A DNA stretch of 45,810 nt from JANLSE01 sp038214135 (lineage in GTDB: Bacteria; Chloroflexota; Chloroflexia; Chloroflexales; Roseiflexaceae). Location of the stretch: positions 1 through 45,810 of the forward strand of contig JBBQSD010000041.1 of the NCBI GenBank assembly GCA_038214135.1, read 5' to 3'. This document shows positions 24,618 to 33,052 of this stretch, piece by piece. The notes beneath the pieces are model-generated. The model worked only from the letters and a program-made list of their open reading frames with translations. It did not search any database and was not told the origin of the DNA. Position numbers and translations under genes: made by a program. Numbering within the stretch: position 1 is the first letter of the stretch; every line of letters starts with the position of its first letter.

Positions 24618-25688
24618 CTACCCAACCCGTAGGCCAAGTTTCTCATACAGGCGCTGAAAATCGAAACTTTCGTCGAGTAGTTCTGTAAAGCGTTGAATCT
24701 TGGCTTGCTGCTTGAAGCGAACATGCCCAAAGATCTGTTCCGCTCGATCAACGGTTGTCATTGTGTCATCGGCGACAAGAATAATCGGTACCTGGCGTAT
24801 TTCCGCCTGGTCGATCACTGTGGCGGCTGGGCGCAGATTACCAGTCAGTACCAATGTTGATGTCGAGGTTTGCAATGCCGCCATCTGGATGTCGGTTCGA
24901 TCACCGCCGGTAATCACAGCTTTATTCGTTCGGCGGCGAAAGTGTGAAAGCGCTGACTCTGGCCCCATCGCACCGATCATCAGGTTTTCAACCAGCTTGG
25001 TGCCCCATTCGGCCCGTCCAATGAACTGACCGCCAAGGAATTCATGCATGTCTGTGACGGTCACGCCCGCGAGTTGTGCATCGTCGGGCAGAACACCAAA
25101 GACGGGTACGCCGCGCTGTTCGAGGAATGGTGCCACACGTGTGCGCACAAAATCGACTTTAGGTTCTTCCACTTGATTAATAAGAACCCCGATCAGCCGC
25201 TCGCCAAGGTAGCGTTGAACGGCCAGAATGGCATCAAGTGTGAGCACGGTGCGATAGCGTGCGATCATCAGCACCGGAGCCTGAAGGATATCCGAAACCT
25301 GATCGGCGGAGAGATTGACAATCGAACCCTCGGCCCAGGTATTGGCCCCTTCCAGCACAATCAGGTCTTTGTCGCGTGCCATCGCTGTGTAGGCATCACG
25401 CAATCGCTTCGAGAAATCCGATGCCTGGCCACGCATGATCTGTTCAACAATGCTCTGGGTGACGAGCACTGGTGCCAGCCGATCCAGTGGATCAGAAAAG
25501 CCGAAGTGTTCGCGGATGAAGTTGGTATCTTCATCAAGCACTCCGGCATCGGTCGGCGTAACCGAAACACTCACCGGCTTCATATAGCCGATGGTAAAGC
25601 CATCGCGGCGGGCATGGTTCAAGAGGCCCACACAGGCAGCGCTCTTACCAACGAACGTCTCAGTGGAGGCGACGTACAGAGTAGCCAT
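24618..25688 (-). CDS. BioD-like P-loop and DRTGG-domain protein (phosphotransacetylase N-terminal type)
   Basis: This 356-residue protein resembles the N-terminal regulatory half of long phosphotransacetylases. It has an AAA_26/BioD-like P-loop domain (STETFVGKSAACVGLL near residues 8-23, LIVLEGANTW near 108) followed by a DRTGG domain (about 215-330, with AVITGGDRTDIQMAAL). The C-terminal PTA catalytic domain is absent. It sits 11 bases after the ADP-forming acetyl-CoA synthetase gene, so it is probably co-transcribed. A role in sensing acetyl-CoA or nucleotide state is inferred from that pairing; no catalytic activity can be assigned. Confidence 0.85.
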   Translation of the reverse strand: MATLYVASTETFVGKSAACVGLLNHARRDGFTIGYMKPVSVSVTPTDAGVLDEDTNFIREHFGFSDPLDRLAPVLVTQSIVEQIMRGQASDFSKRLRDAYTAMARDKDLIVLEGANTWAEGSIVNLSADQVSDILQAPVLMIARYRTVLTLDAILAVQRYLGERLIGVLINQVEEPKVDFVRTRVAPFLEQRGVPVFGVLPDDAQLAGVTVTDMHEFLGGQFIGRAEWGTKLVENLMIGAMGPESALSHFRRRTNKAVITGGDRTDIQMAALQTSTSTLVLTGNLRPAATVIDQAEIRQVPIILVADDTMTTVDRAEQIFGHVRFKQQAKIQRFTELLDESFDFQRLYEKLGLRVG

Positions 25689-25699
25689 GCGACCTCTCC

Positions 25700-27793
25700 T
25701 TAGCCTTGTAGAATAATCCGGGCATCCAATACGATTGCGCCTTCGCCCTGGTTGTACACCACCAATGGATTAATATCCATCTCGACAATCTCGGGGAAAT
25801 CGGTGACCAATTGCGAAACTCTGAGGACGGTTTCTTCTGCTGCGGCAATATCGGCTGGCGCATCGCCACGAACCCCCTGAAGCAGCGGGAACGTCCGAAT
25901 TGCACGTACCTGCTCGGCCACTTCCTGGCGGCTGAGTGGTGCCAAGCGGAAGGCGATATCCTTCAGAACTTCGACATAGATACCGCCCATTCCGAAACCA
26001 ACCAGCGGCCCAAATTGTGGGTCACGACTGACACCAACCAGGATCTCGCGCCCTTTACGAACCTGTTCCTGCACCAATACGCCCCAGATCTTTGCATCGC
26101 GGCTATATTTGCGGGCGCGATACTCAATAAGCTCATAGCTATCACGAGCCATGGTTGGATCGGCCACGCCAACTTTGACGCCTCCAATATCGCTTTTGTG
26201 CAGAATATCGGGCGATGAGATCTTCATGACGACCGGAAATCCAATGCGGGCCGCGATTTCGGCAGCTTCATCCGGCGATTGGGCCAATTCCGATTTTGGC
26301 AGGCGCATCCCATATGCTTCAATCACCTCACGAGCCTCAATTTCGCCAAGTTCGACCCGCCCTGATTCGCGAACCTTTTTGAACAATGCCCGAACGCGCT
26401 CTGTATCAACATCGAAATGGCTATATTCGGCATCTGGCCGGTTGCGCCAATCGCGATAGCGGGCCATTGCGGCAAGACCACCAACCGCTTGCTCTGGAAA
26501 TGGATAGTTCGGAATATGATTGCGATTGAGCAGGGCAAGGCATTCGCCAAGGCTCTGGCCGCCCATAAAGCTTGTAACAACCGGTTTTGTCTGCCCGTGT
26601 GCGAGATCGATAATCAGTTGGCTGGTTTCGATTAAATCCGTCTGGGCCTGTGGCGTCAACAGAACCAATACTGCATCAACACCGGGATCGCTGAGTGCAG
26701 CGGTGAGCGCCACCCGATAGCGATCACTGCGTGCATCGCCAACCACATCAATTGGATTATAGATATTGGCGGTTGGCGGCAGCTTGTTTTTCAGTTGCTC
26801 GATTGTTGCTGCACTCAATTCGGCCATTTGCAGGCCACTGTGTTCAATCGCATCGGTTGCAACAATTCCTGGCCCGCCAGCATTGGTGACGATAGCGACA
26901 CGCCGACCAGTAATGAGTGGTTGGTAGGCAAATAATTTGGCCAGATCAAAGAGTTCGCCCATAGTACGAGCACGAATGATACCACTTTGCATGAAGGCTG
27001 ATTCATAGGCAGCTTCACTACCAGCCAGCGATCCCGTGTGCGATGAAGCGGCCCGTGTGCCTGCGGCTGTCGTGCCGCTCTTGATTGCGATCACTGGCGT
27101 GTTACGTGTGACCTCACGACCAGCAGCGATAAAGCCTGGCCCATCACTAATGGCCTCAAGGTAGGCCAGGATCACCTTGCTATGTGGATCGGCATTCCAG
27201 GCCTGCAGCAACGCGACTTCATCAATATCGCCTTTATTCCCCAAGCTGACAAACCGTGAGAAGCCGATTCCCTGGGGGATGCTCCAATCCAGGATCGCGG
27301 TACACATGGCTCCCGATTGTGACATGAAGGCAATATCGCCATCAAGCGGCATGAGTGCTGCAAATGAGGCATTTAGCTTGGTGACAGTATCGATCACCCC
27401 AAGGCAGTTCGGGCCAACCATTCGCATGGCATAGCGGTGAACAATTTCGATCAACTTCTGTTCAAGCTCACGGCCTGCGCCACCAATCTCTTTGAAGCCA
27501 GCCGTGATAACGATCAGACCCTGAACCCCTGCGCGCCCGCAATCTTCGGCAACATCAAGCACCGCCTCGGGTGGGACAACAATCACAGCTAGTTCAACAG
27601 ATTCCGGTATGGCACTCACGCTTGGGTAGGTTGGTAGATCAAGGATCAGTTCGGCGCGAGGGTGAACCGGAACCACACGGCCAGTAAAGCCATTGTTGAT
27701 GATATTCTTGAGGACCTGGTGTCCCAGGCGAGTTGGATCTGGCGAGGCACCGACAACAGCGACTGAGCGTGGGGCGAAAATCGCCTCTAGCAT
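25700..27793 (-). CDS. ADP-forming acetyl-CoA synthetase, fused alpha-beta subunits
   Basis: The protein is 697 residues long. Domain order is CoA-binding (about 1-130: FAPRSVAVVGASPDPTRLGHQVL), succinyl-CoA-ligase-like domains (about 150-455, with the phospho-histidine candidate in ASSHTGSLAG near 236), then an ATP-grasp beta domain (about 470-697, with FPVVMKISSPDILHKSDIGGV). The enzyme makes ATP from ADP and phosphate while converting acetyl-CoA, or a related acyl-CoA, to the free acid. That gives fermentative energy conservation, known in archaea and in Chloroflexota. A promoter lies at 27827-27855. The DRTGG gene follows closely, then enolase, linking glycolysis to acetate formation. Confidence 0.92.
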   Translation of the reverse strand: MLEAIFAPRSVAVVGASPDPTRLGHQVLKNIINNGFTGRVVPVHPRAELILDLPTYPSVSAIPESVELAVIVVPPEAVLDVAEDCGRAGVQGLIVITAGFKEIGGAGRELEQKLIEIVHRYAMRMVGPNCLGVIDTVTKLNASFAALMPLDGDIAFMSQSGAMCTAILDWSIPQGIGFSRFVSLGNKGDIDEVALLQAWNADPHSKVILAYLEAISDGPGFIAAGREVTRNTPVIAIKSGTTAAGTRAASSHTGSLAGSEAAYESAFMQSGIIRARTMGELFDLAKLFAYQPLITGRRVAIVTNAGGPGIVATDAIEHSGLQMAELSAATIEQLKNKLPPTANIYNPIDVVGDARSDRYRVALTAALSDPGVDAVLVLLTPQAQTDLIETSQLIIDLAHGQTKPVVTSFMGGQSLGECLALLNRNHIPNYPFPEQAVGGLAAMARYRDWRNRPDAEYSHFDVDTERVRALFKKVRESGRVELGEIEAREVIEAYGMRLPKSELAQSPDEAAEIAARIGFPVVMKISSPDILHKSDIGGVKVGVADPTMARDSYELIEYRARKYSRDAKIWGVLVQEQVRKGREILVGVSRDPQFGPLVGFGMGGIYVEVLKDIAFRLAPLSRQEVAEQVRAIRTFPLLQGVRGDAPADIAAAEETVLRVSQLVTDFPEIVEMDINPLVVYNQGEGAIVLDARIILQG

Positions 27794-27826
27794 CAGAAAT
27801 CTCCAGAATGCGTCTATTCCGCTGCT

Positions 27827-27855
27827 ATATTACTCCAATGTCCGATCTGCGGCAA
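27827..27855 (-). promoter_or_regulatory. Promoter of the acetyl-CoA synthetase operon
   Basis: On the minus strand, TTGCCG (27850-27855) and TAATAT (27827-27832) are separated by 17 bp, 34 bases before the start codon. Confidence 0.6.
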
Positions 27856-27900
27856 GTGTTAACACCGCAATTGTTGGTTGCGGCTACTGACGTGACCTGC

Positions 27901-28758
27901 TTATGTATGCACCAAGCGCAGAATTGTCACCTCTGGGCGGCAGTTGAAGCGCACCGCTGGTTTGACCATGCCGATCCCTCGGTTGGTATAGACCTGGGTT
28001 TGTGTTCCAGCCACGCGCTGGAGCCCGATTGGATAACGCTCGCCAAGCCATGGCAGGATCGGTGCGCCAAGCCACGGCAGCCGAACCTGGCCACCATGCG
28101 AATGACCAGAAAGTTGCAACTGAATGCCGCGTTGGGCTGCGATATCGGCAAAATCCGGTTCGTGGGCCAGCAAAACGGTTGTTGCACCTGCTGGAATGCC
28201 ACGCAGCGCTGCTGCAAGATCGGCACCTTGTTCCCAGACGTCATCGACGCCAGCGAGCCACAGATCCGCAGCACCGCCTGACTGAATCCGTACATGGGTG
28301 TTTTTAAGCATCTGAATGCCATAACTGGTCAGGGTCTGTGCGATCCGTTCTGGCGCTCCTGTCCAGTGATCGTGGTTGCCAAGAACAGCATAGACGCCCA
28401 ATGGAGCCTGAAGATTGGCAAATGATGCAAGATCCGGCACATGGCTGAGGCCATGCGAGACGTAATCGCCCGTCAGGACGATCAGATCGGGCTGTTCGTG
28501 GAGGGTGGCAGCAACAGCCTGCGCGATCTGTTGAGGGCTGATCTCAACACTAGCATGGATATCGCTGAGTTGGGCGATCCGTAGGCCATGGAGTGCTGCT
28601 GGCAGGCCAAGAATCGGCACATCCACATGATCAATACTCAGCCAATTTGGTTCGGCATATAGGCTATACCCAGCGCCTGATATGGCTATGGATCCTAAAA
28701 CGGCGCTGGTGCGCAAGGCATTGCGGAGAAATGTGCGGCGGGAAATGTGCGGCGGCAT
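27901..28758 (-). CDS. Metallophosphoesterase with Tat-type signal
   Basis: This 285-residue calcineurin-like phosphoesterase has the metal-ligand motifs LSDIHA, LTGDYVSHG, GNHDHW and SGHSHGGQ in order. The N-terminus SRRTFLRNAL followed by a hydrophobic stretch is a twin-arginine signal, so the enzyme is exported folded. The family includes YkuE/LpxH-like phosphodiesterases acting on lipids or nucleotides. The start is the ATG at 28758, with AAAGGA seven bases upstream; the TTG at 28773 is less likely. It is a paralogue of the next gene upstream on this strand. Confidence 0.9.
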   Translation of the reverse strand: MPPHISRRTFLRNALRTSAVLGSIAISGAGYSLYAEPNWLSIDHVDVPILGLPAALHGLRIAQLSDIHASVEISPQQIAQAVAATLHEQPDLIVLTGDYVSHGLSHVPDLASFANLQAPLGVYAVLGNHDHWTGAPERIAQTLTSYGIQMLKNTHVRIQSGGAADLWLAGVDDVWEQGADLAAALRGIPAGATTVLLAHEPDFADIAAQRGIQLQLSGHSHGGQVRLPWLGAPILPWLGERYPIGLQRVAGTQTQVYTNRGIGMVKPAVRFNCRPEVTILRLVHT

Positions 28759-28941
28759 GCATGTTCCTTTCAAATGAACCCTGAGCTATCCTAGCCCCTG
28801 TGCTGCGTGCCGCCAAGCACCTGAGTGCATTAATAGCAATCCTACCGGATTTGAAAAGAAGAAAGGAGGGGATTTTCTCTGGGGGCTGCACCCCCAAACT
28901 CCTGCTTTGCGCTACGCGCGTTTAATTCACATAGAAATGCA

Positions 28942-30000
28942 TTATGCGCGCCTGAGTGTCAGGATGGCTGCTTCTGGTGGGCAGAACAACCGCAGTGGAG
29001 CGCCACCCAAACCACGCGAGACATACATGGCCATATTGCCAACCTGATAGATACCATCGAGGTAGCGCCTGCCATAGCGTGGGCGGGCGAATGCGCCAAG
29101 CAATGGCAGGCGTATATGGCCGCCGTGTACATGCCCGGCCAGTTGCAGATCAAAACCATAGCCAGCAGCATCATCGGCGATATCGGGGGCGTGGCCAAGT
29201 AGCAGTTTGAAGCTATCATCTGGCACGCCAGCCAGTGCTGCAGCATAATCAAGTTCGCCATCCCACACATCATCGACGCCGATCAGCCATAGATCGGCTC
29301 CATTCCAGGTCAGGCGGCGGTTCTGGTTGATCAGCATCGGGATTCCGGCCAGTTGCAGGGCCGCTTGAACATCACGTAACCCTTCCCAGTGATCATGGTT
29401 GCCAGCGATTGCATACACGCCTAATGGCGCTCGTAGCCTGCGGAGTAGTTGGGTGAGTTGGGGTATAGCCTGGCGAAGCATGACTTGATCGCCAGTCAGG
29501 ACGATCAGTTCCGGGCTTTCCCGCTCCATCTGTTCAACCGCCCAACGCAGATTGTTGCTCGTATGGAGTAAGCCAAGATGGGTATCGCTGATCTGCCCAA
29601 TGCGCATGCCATCGAGTGCGGCTGGAAGGTTGGGCAAGCGTAGTTCGATTCGCTCAAGTACTGGTCGGGCTGGCTCTCCAAAGATCATATGACCAAGGGT
29701 TGCAATGCCGAGCATGCCCCCGCCAATGAATGCTGGCCATCCATAGCGACGAAGGGCAACCAGTGACCCGATTCCGCCAATGGCTCCAGCTGCCAGCCAT
29801 GCTGGACTAAACTCGATCCGCAATGGATCCATTGGTGTTGCTGGTTTACGGGATCGCGATGGGCCACGATGGGCAAGTTCCTCTTGCAGGCGGCGATTTA
29901 CAATGACTTCGGTTTCGTCTATTGCCTTCGCTACCTCAGTTGCCTTCGTTGCTTCGGTTGCCTCAATCGGCAGGTTGTTGAGTTCGTATGTGATCGTCAC
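28942..30000 (-). CDS. Metallophosphoesterase with membrane-spanning N-terminal region
   Basis: The protein is 352 residues long. The C-terminal two thirds hold the calcineurin-like motifs ISDTHLG, LTGDQVML, GNHDHWEG and AGHVHGGH. Residues about 60-110 contain two hydrophobic segments (AWLAAGAIGGIGSLVAL, IGGGMLGIATLGHMIF), so it is probably membrane-anchored. The first 40 residues are low-complexity, with repeated EAT/KAT/EVA units. The GTG at 30000 is preferred because AAGGAG lies five bases before it; ATGs further upstream lack a site. It is a paralogue of 27901-28758, from which it is separated by about 180 bp without recognisable genes. Confidence 0.88.
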   Translation of the reverse strand: MTITYELNNLPIEATEATKATEVAKAIDETEVIVNRRLQEELAHRGPSRSRKPATPMDPLRIEFSPAWLAAGAIGGIGSLVALRRYGWPAFIGGGMLGIATLGHMIFGEPARPVLERIELRLPNLPAALDGMRIGQISDTHLGLLHTSNNLRWAVEQMERESPELIVLTGDQVMLRQAIPQLTQLLRRLRAPLGVYAIAGNHDHWEGLRDVQAALQLAGIPMLINQNRRLTWNGADLWLIGVDDVWDGELDYAAALAGVPDDSFKLLLGHAPDIADDAAGYGFDLQLAGHVHGGHIRLPLLGAFARPRYGRRYLDGIYQVGNMAMYVSRGLGGAPLRLFCPPEAAILTLRRA

Positions 30001-30171
30001 AAGTGCTCCTTGTAGCGTTATGGTGCTTGTACTGTACATGGCATCAACAGTATAGTTGGTCAAGGTGACAATAATCTGAACGGAACCTGTTCGGCTTTAG
30101 ATATATTCTGTATCTGCATTTCTTCCAAACCTGAACCCCAATAATATTTAGGAATATGGCAATAATATCCT

Positions 30172-30200
30172 TTGACTTCTTTGTATTATTGCGATAAAAT
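30172..30200 (+). promoter_or_regulatory. Promoter of the Lrp/AsnC-aminotransferase unit
   Basis: TTGACT (30172-30177) and TAAAAT (30195-30200) are 17 bp apart in an AT-rich stretch before the regulator gene. Confidence 0.75.
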
Positions 30201-30237
30201 CTAAATATCATTGGAAGCACGCACTCAATAGGTTTGT

Positions 30238-30717
30238 ATGCGACTTGACGAGATCGATCTGAAGTTGCTGGAACTCTTGCAGCAGAATGGCCGCACGCCC
30301 CACACTGCACTTGGCAAGGCCGTTGGCCTTTCCTCGGCATCGGTGTATGCGCGTGTGCAGCAGCTTGAGCAGGCTGGCGTTATCAAGGGCTACACGGCAT
30401 TGCTCGATGCAGAGAAATTGGGCGGTCAGATCGTCGCATTCATTCATGTAACGACGCGACCGAATGCGGAGGAATACACCCTGTTTGAGCGTTTTGTGGT
30501 GGATGAGCCAAGCATTATTGAGTGCCACGATGTAACGGGCGACGATAACTATATATTGAAGGCTCACATGGCATCGCTCGATGAACTACGCGATCTGCTT
30601 GCGCGTATTCGCACGCTGCCACCCGTTACCCAGACGCGAACGGCCATCTCGTTGGCACAGGTCAAGGATCAGGGTCTTGTGCGGTTCCATACGCCTGCAC
30701 AGGGTGAGGACACGTAA
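30238..30717 (+). CDS. Lrp/AsnC-family transcriptional regulator
   Basis: This 159-residue protein has an N-terminal winged helix (LDEIDLKLLELLQQNGRTPHTALGKAVGLS, then VYARVQQLEQAGVIKGY, residues 1-53) and a C-terminal RAM/AsnC ligand-binding domain (about 60-140, with CHDVTGDDNYILK). Such proteins form octamers and respond to amino acids. The aminotransferase gene starts 26 bases after its stop, so it probably regulates, and is co-transcribed with, that amino-acid catabolic gene. Confidence 0.92.
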   Translation: MRLDEIDLKLLELLQQNGRTPHTALGKAVGLSSASVYARVQQLEQAGVIKGYTALLDAEKLGGQIVAFIHVTTRPNAEEYTLFERFVVDEPSIIECHDVTGDDNYILKAHMASLDELRDLLARIRTLPPVTQTRTAISLAQVKDQGLVRFHTPAQGEDT

Positions 30718-30743
30718 TTCAGACAGACAAGGAGGAATGTGTG

Positions 30744-32132
30744 ATGACAAGCGACGCTGCGATTGGTACGATGATTCCTGGCCCACAGGCGCAGGCATTG
30801 GTTGAGCGTGATCGGGAAGTCTACACACCGGCGATGGGCCGGGTATACCCATTTGTGATTGAGCGCGGTGAGGGCTGCAATGTTTGGGATGTTGATGGTA
30901 ATCGCTATCTGGATATGAACGCCGGTATTGCGGTTGTGTCGGCTGGCCATTCGCACCCTCGGATCGTCAAGGCTATTCAGGAACAGGCCACCAAGTTCAT
31001 TCATATGGCTGGCACGGATTTCTATAGCGAGCCAATGGTTGTGTTTGGCGAGAAGCTAGTTTCAACAATGCCAAAAGAATATCAATGGGGTGTGTTCCCC
31101 TGCAACTCAGGCACCGAGGCAGTTGAGGCATCGATTAAACTTGCCCGCTATGTGAGTGGGCGTCAGGGCATCATCGGCTTCTATGGCGCGTTTCATGGCC
31201 GTTCGTATGGTTCGCTCTCACTAACTGCCTCGAAGCCGGTTCAGCGCAAGGGCTACCATGCATTGGTGCCAGGCACGTTCCATGCCTTCTATGCTAACCC
31301 CTATCGCCCACCATTTCATACGCCAACCGAGCAGACGGCGGAGATGTGCCTGGAGTATATCGAAAAAACATTATTCTACACAGTTGCGCCGCCTTCCGAT
31401 ATTGCAGCAATCATTATTGAGCCGATCCAGGGCGAGGGCGGTTATATTGTCCCTGCACCAGGGTTTTTGTGTGGGTTGCGCCGAATCTGTGATGAGCATG
31501 GCATTCTGCTGATCTTTGATGAGGTGCAGAGTGGCATTGGGCGCACAGGGACGATGTGGGCCTTTGAACAGGAGTGTGCCGATAGTGGCTGTAAGGCCGA
31601 TGGAAGTTGCCTGCAGTGTGGCAAGAACCCCAAGGGTGTGATCCCGGATATTGTTGCTTCGGCCAAGGGGCTTGGTGGTGGTATGCCGATTGGTGCCATG
31701 ATTGCGCGCAAAGAACTGACCGATGCCTGGCCAACTGGCTCGCATGGCAATACCTATGGTGGCAATGCATTGGCATGTGCAGCCGCCTATCAGGTGCTTT
31801 CTCTGGTGGAAGAAGAGCTGGCAGCGAATGCAGCCTCGGTTGGCTCATACCTCAAGCAGGGCCTAGAAGAACTTCAGGGGCGCTATGATGTGATTGGTGA
31901 GGTGCGTGGGCGTGGTTTGATGATTGGTGTTGAATTCGTCAAAAACCGTGTCAGCAAAGTACCACACAAGCAACTCGCCGATCAACTGATGCAGGAATGC
32001 TTCCGGCGTGGCCTGCTGGTGTTGACATGTGGTACCTCGACGATGCGTTTTTGCCCGCCATTGACGATCACCGAAGCCGAAGTCAATGCGGGCCTGACGA
32101 TCTTCGAGCAGGCGCTGCAGGCGTGTTTGTAG
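30744..32132 (+). CDS. Class III PLP aminotransferase (GabT-like) with a four-cysteine insert
   Basis: This 462-residue enzyme resembles 4-aminobutyrate or related omega-aminotransferases. Key motifs are NAGIAVVSAGHSHP, CNSGTEAVEASIKLAR, AFHGRSYGSLSLT, FDEVQSGIGRTG and the PLP lysine in ASAKGLGGGMPIGA, followed by TYGGNALACAAA. Between RTGTMWAFEQ and GVIPDIV, where relatives have a few residues, lies an extra segment at about 278-298 with cysteines spaced C-x4-C-x5-C-x2-C. This could bind a metal or form a redox switch, which is inference. GGAGG lies eight bases before the ATG at 30744. It follows the Lrp-type regulator. Amino donor and acceptor are not readable. Confidence 0.9.
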   Translation: MTSDAAIGTMIPGPQAQALVERDREVYTPAMGRVYPFVIERGEGCNVWDVDGNRYLDMNAGIAVVSAGHSHPRIVKAIQEQATKFIHMAGTDFYSEPMVVFGEKLVSTMPKEYQWGVFPCNSGTEAVEASIKLARYVSGRQGIIGFYGAFHGRSYGSLSLTASKPVQRKGYHALVPGTFHAFYANPYRPPFHTPTEQTAEMCLEYIEKTLFYTVAPPSDIAAIIIEPIQGEGGYIVPAPGFLCGLRRICDEHGILLIFDEVQSGIGRTGTMWAFEQECADSGCKADGSCLQCGKNPKGVIPDIVASAKGLGGGMPIGAMIARKELTDAWPTGSHGNTYGGNALACAAAYQVLSLVEEELAANAASVGSYLKQGLEELQGRYDVIGEVRGRGLMIGVEFVKNRVSKVPHKQLADQLMQECFRRGLLVLTCGTSTMRFCPPLTITEAEVNAGLTIFEQALQACL

Positions 32133-32215
32133 GGTTTTTGTCTGCTGTGGGTTTGTATCTGTATAGATGAAGATTGAGAGAATGATCGTGATCGCGATGG
32201 GTGCCCTGAGCATCT

Positions 32216-32276
32216 GCAGGCTGAAGCCTGCGGCCAGGGGACAATACACGATAGCCGCGTGGCTGTAGCCTGCGGC
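32216..32276. repeat. GCAGGCT-GA-AGCCTGC type inverted repeats
   Basis: Two hairpins follow the aminotransferase: GCAGGCT(GA)AGCCTGC at 32216-32231, and GCCGC..GGCT..AGCC..GCGGC at 32254-32276. Related GGCTGAAGCC and GCCTGCGG sequences recur at 38449-38500 and 38645-38709. They may end the aminotransferase transcript. Confidence 0.7.
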
Positions 32277-32336
32277 AGGCCAACGACCATACCCATTGCA
32301 ATGTAAAGATCTATCTATACGCGCCCACAGCCCACA

Positions 32337-32849
32337 CTACCCGACCGATACCGGTGGCACAGGCGGCATAGGTGGTGTGGCCTGGTTACGCTGCCGAATG
32401 CGCAGCCACCCACCAAGCGCACCGCCGCCGAGGCCGAAGAGTAATCCGAACAGACCGATACAGAACCCAATCGCTGGGCCGGCGATGCCCATAATTGAGC
32501 GCATATCATCTGTCGTGAGTTGTGTGCCAGTATCCTGCTGCTGCAATGCTTCGCGCAGGGCCTGCTCGAATTCCGGTAGGTTGCTGATAAACGCGATTGC
32601 CAGCACGAAGAACACAACCGATCCGATCAGCGCACCAGCTCCTGTTAGCCCACCAGCAAGAATTCCCTGGCCGATCCTGGCCTCTTCGCCAGCCCAGCGT
32701 ACCCCCAGATACCCGGCTCCAGCCCCCAGACCCAATGCCATCAGCGGCCCGCAACATAACACGCCCAGGTATGGCACCCACGAGATAAGTATGGTCAATG
32801 GGATTGCGATTGCTGCAAAGATGAGTCCAGCCTTCAATCCACCCGACAT
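32337..32849 (-). CDS. Small glycine-rich integral membrane protein of unknown function
   Basis: This 170-residue protein has about four hydrophobic segments: LIFAAIAIPLTILISWV and YLGVLCCGPLMALGLGAGAGYLG near the start, ALIGSVVFFVLAIAFI in the middle, and GFCIGLFGLLFGLGGGALGGW near the end. A short soluble Gln/Asp-rich loop lies between the third and fourth, and the tail is proline-rich. The final helix, GLFGLLFGLGGGALGG, is the glycine-zipper type seen in many small bacterial membrane proteins. No family function is recognised. It is divergent from the GH2 gene and convergent with the aminotransferase. Confidence 0.7.
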   Translation of the reverse strand: MSGGLKAGLIFAAIAIPLTILISWVPYLGVLCCGPLMALGLGAGAGYLGVRWAGEEARIGQGILAGGLTGAGALIGSVVFFVLAIAFISNLPEFEQALREALQQQDTGTQLTTDDMRSIMGIAGPAIGFCIGLFGLLFGLGGGALGGWLRIRQRNQATPPMPPVPPVSVG

Positions 32850-32931
32850 ATCGCCTCCTGTGTTTGTATCTGTTGCTGTATTATACTGGCAGACGAATGT
32901 TCATGCCTATGTCTGTGCTAGCCGTCGTTGT

Positions 32932-32973
32932 GGGCGAATACAAGATTCTGGTGGGCGAATACAAGATTCGCCC
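32932..32973. repeat. GGGCGAATACAAGATTCGCCC palindrome with a half copy
   Basis: A full inverted repeat, GGGCGAAT(ACAAG)ATTCGCCC, lies at 32953-32973. A direct half copy precedes it at 32932-32948. The flank CCTACGTT is shared with the copy at 43511-43531. Confidence 0.85.
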
Positions 32974-32989
32974 CTACGTTTGGTACACC

Positions 32990-33018
32990 TTGCCATACGC
33001 TGTTTTTCGCGCTAGAAT
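32990..33018 (+). promoter_or_regulatory. Promoter of the GH2 gene
   Basis: TTGCCA (32990-32995) and TAGAAT (33013-33018) are separated by 17 bp. The predicted start of transcription, near 33025, supports a start codon at 33053 and not the long open frame upstream. Confidence 0.6.
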
Positions 33019-33052
33019 ACGACCGTTCCGACCAATAAGCATATGTGTGCCA

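Noticed and set aside
32296..33015. Pro/Ser-rich 239-codon plus-strand frame
   Set aside because: It is the antisense of the membrane protein gene plus the palindromic repeat, and has low-complexity composition typical of a shadow frame.
32864..33052. 63-codon N-terminal extension of the GH2 protein
   Set aside because: It translates the GGGCGAATACAAG palindrome and the promoter. GH2 homology begins after 33053.
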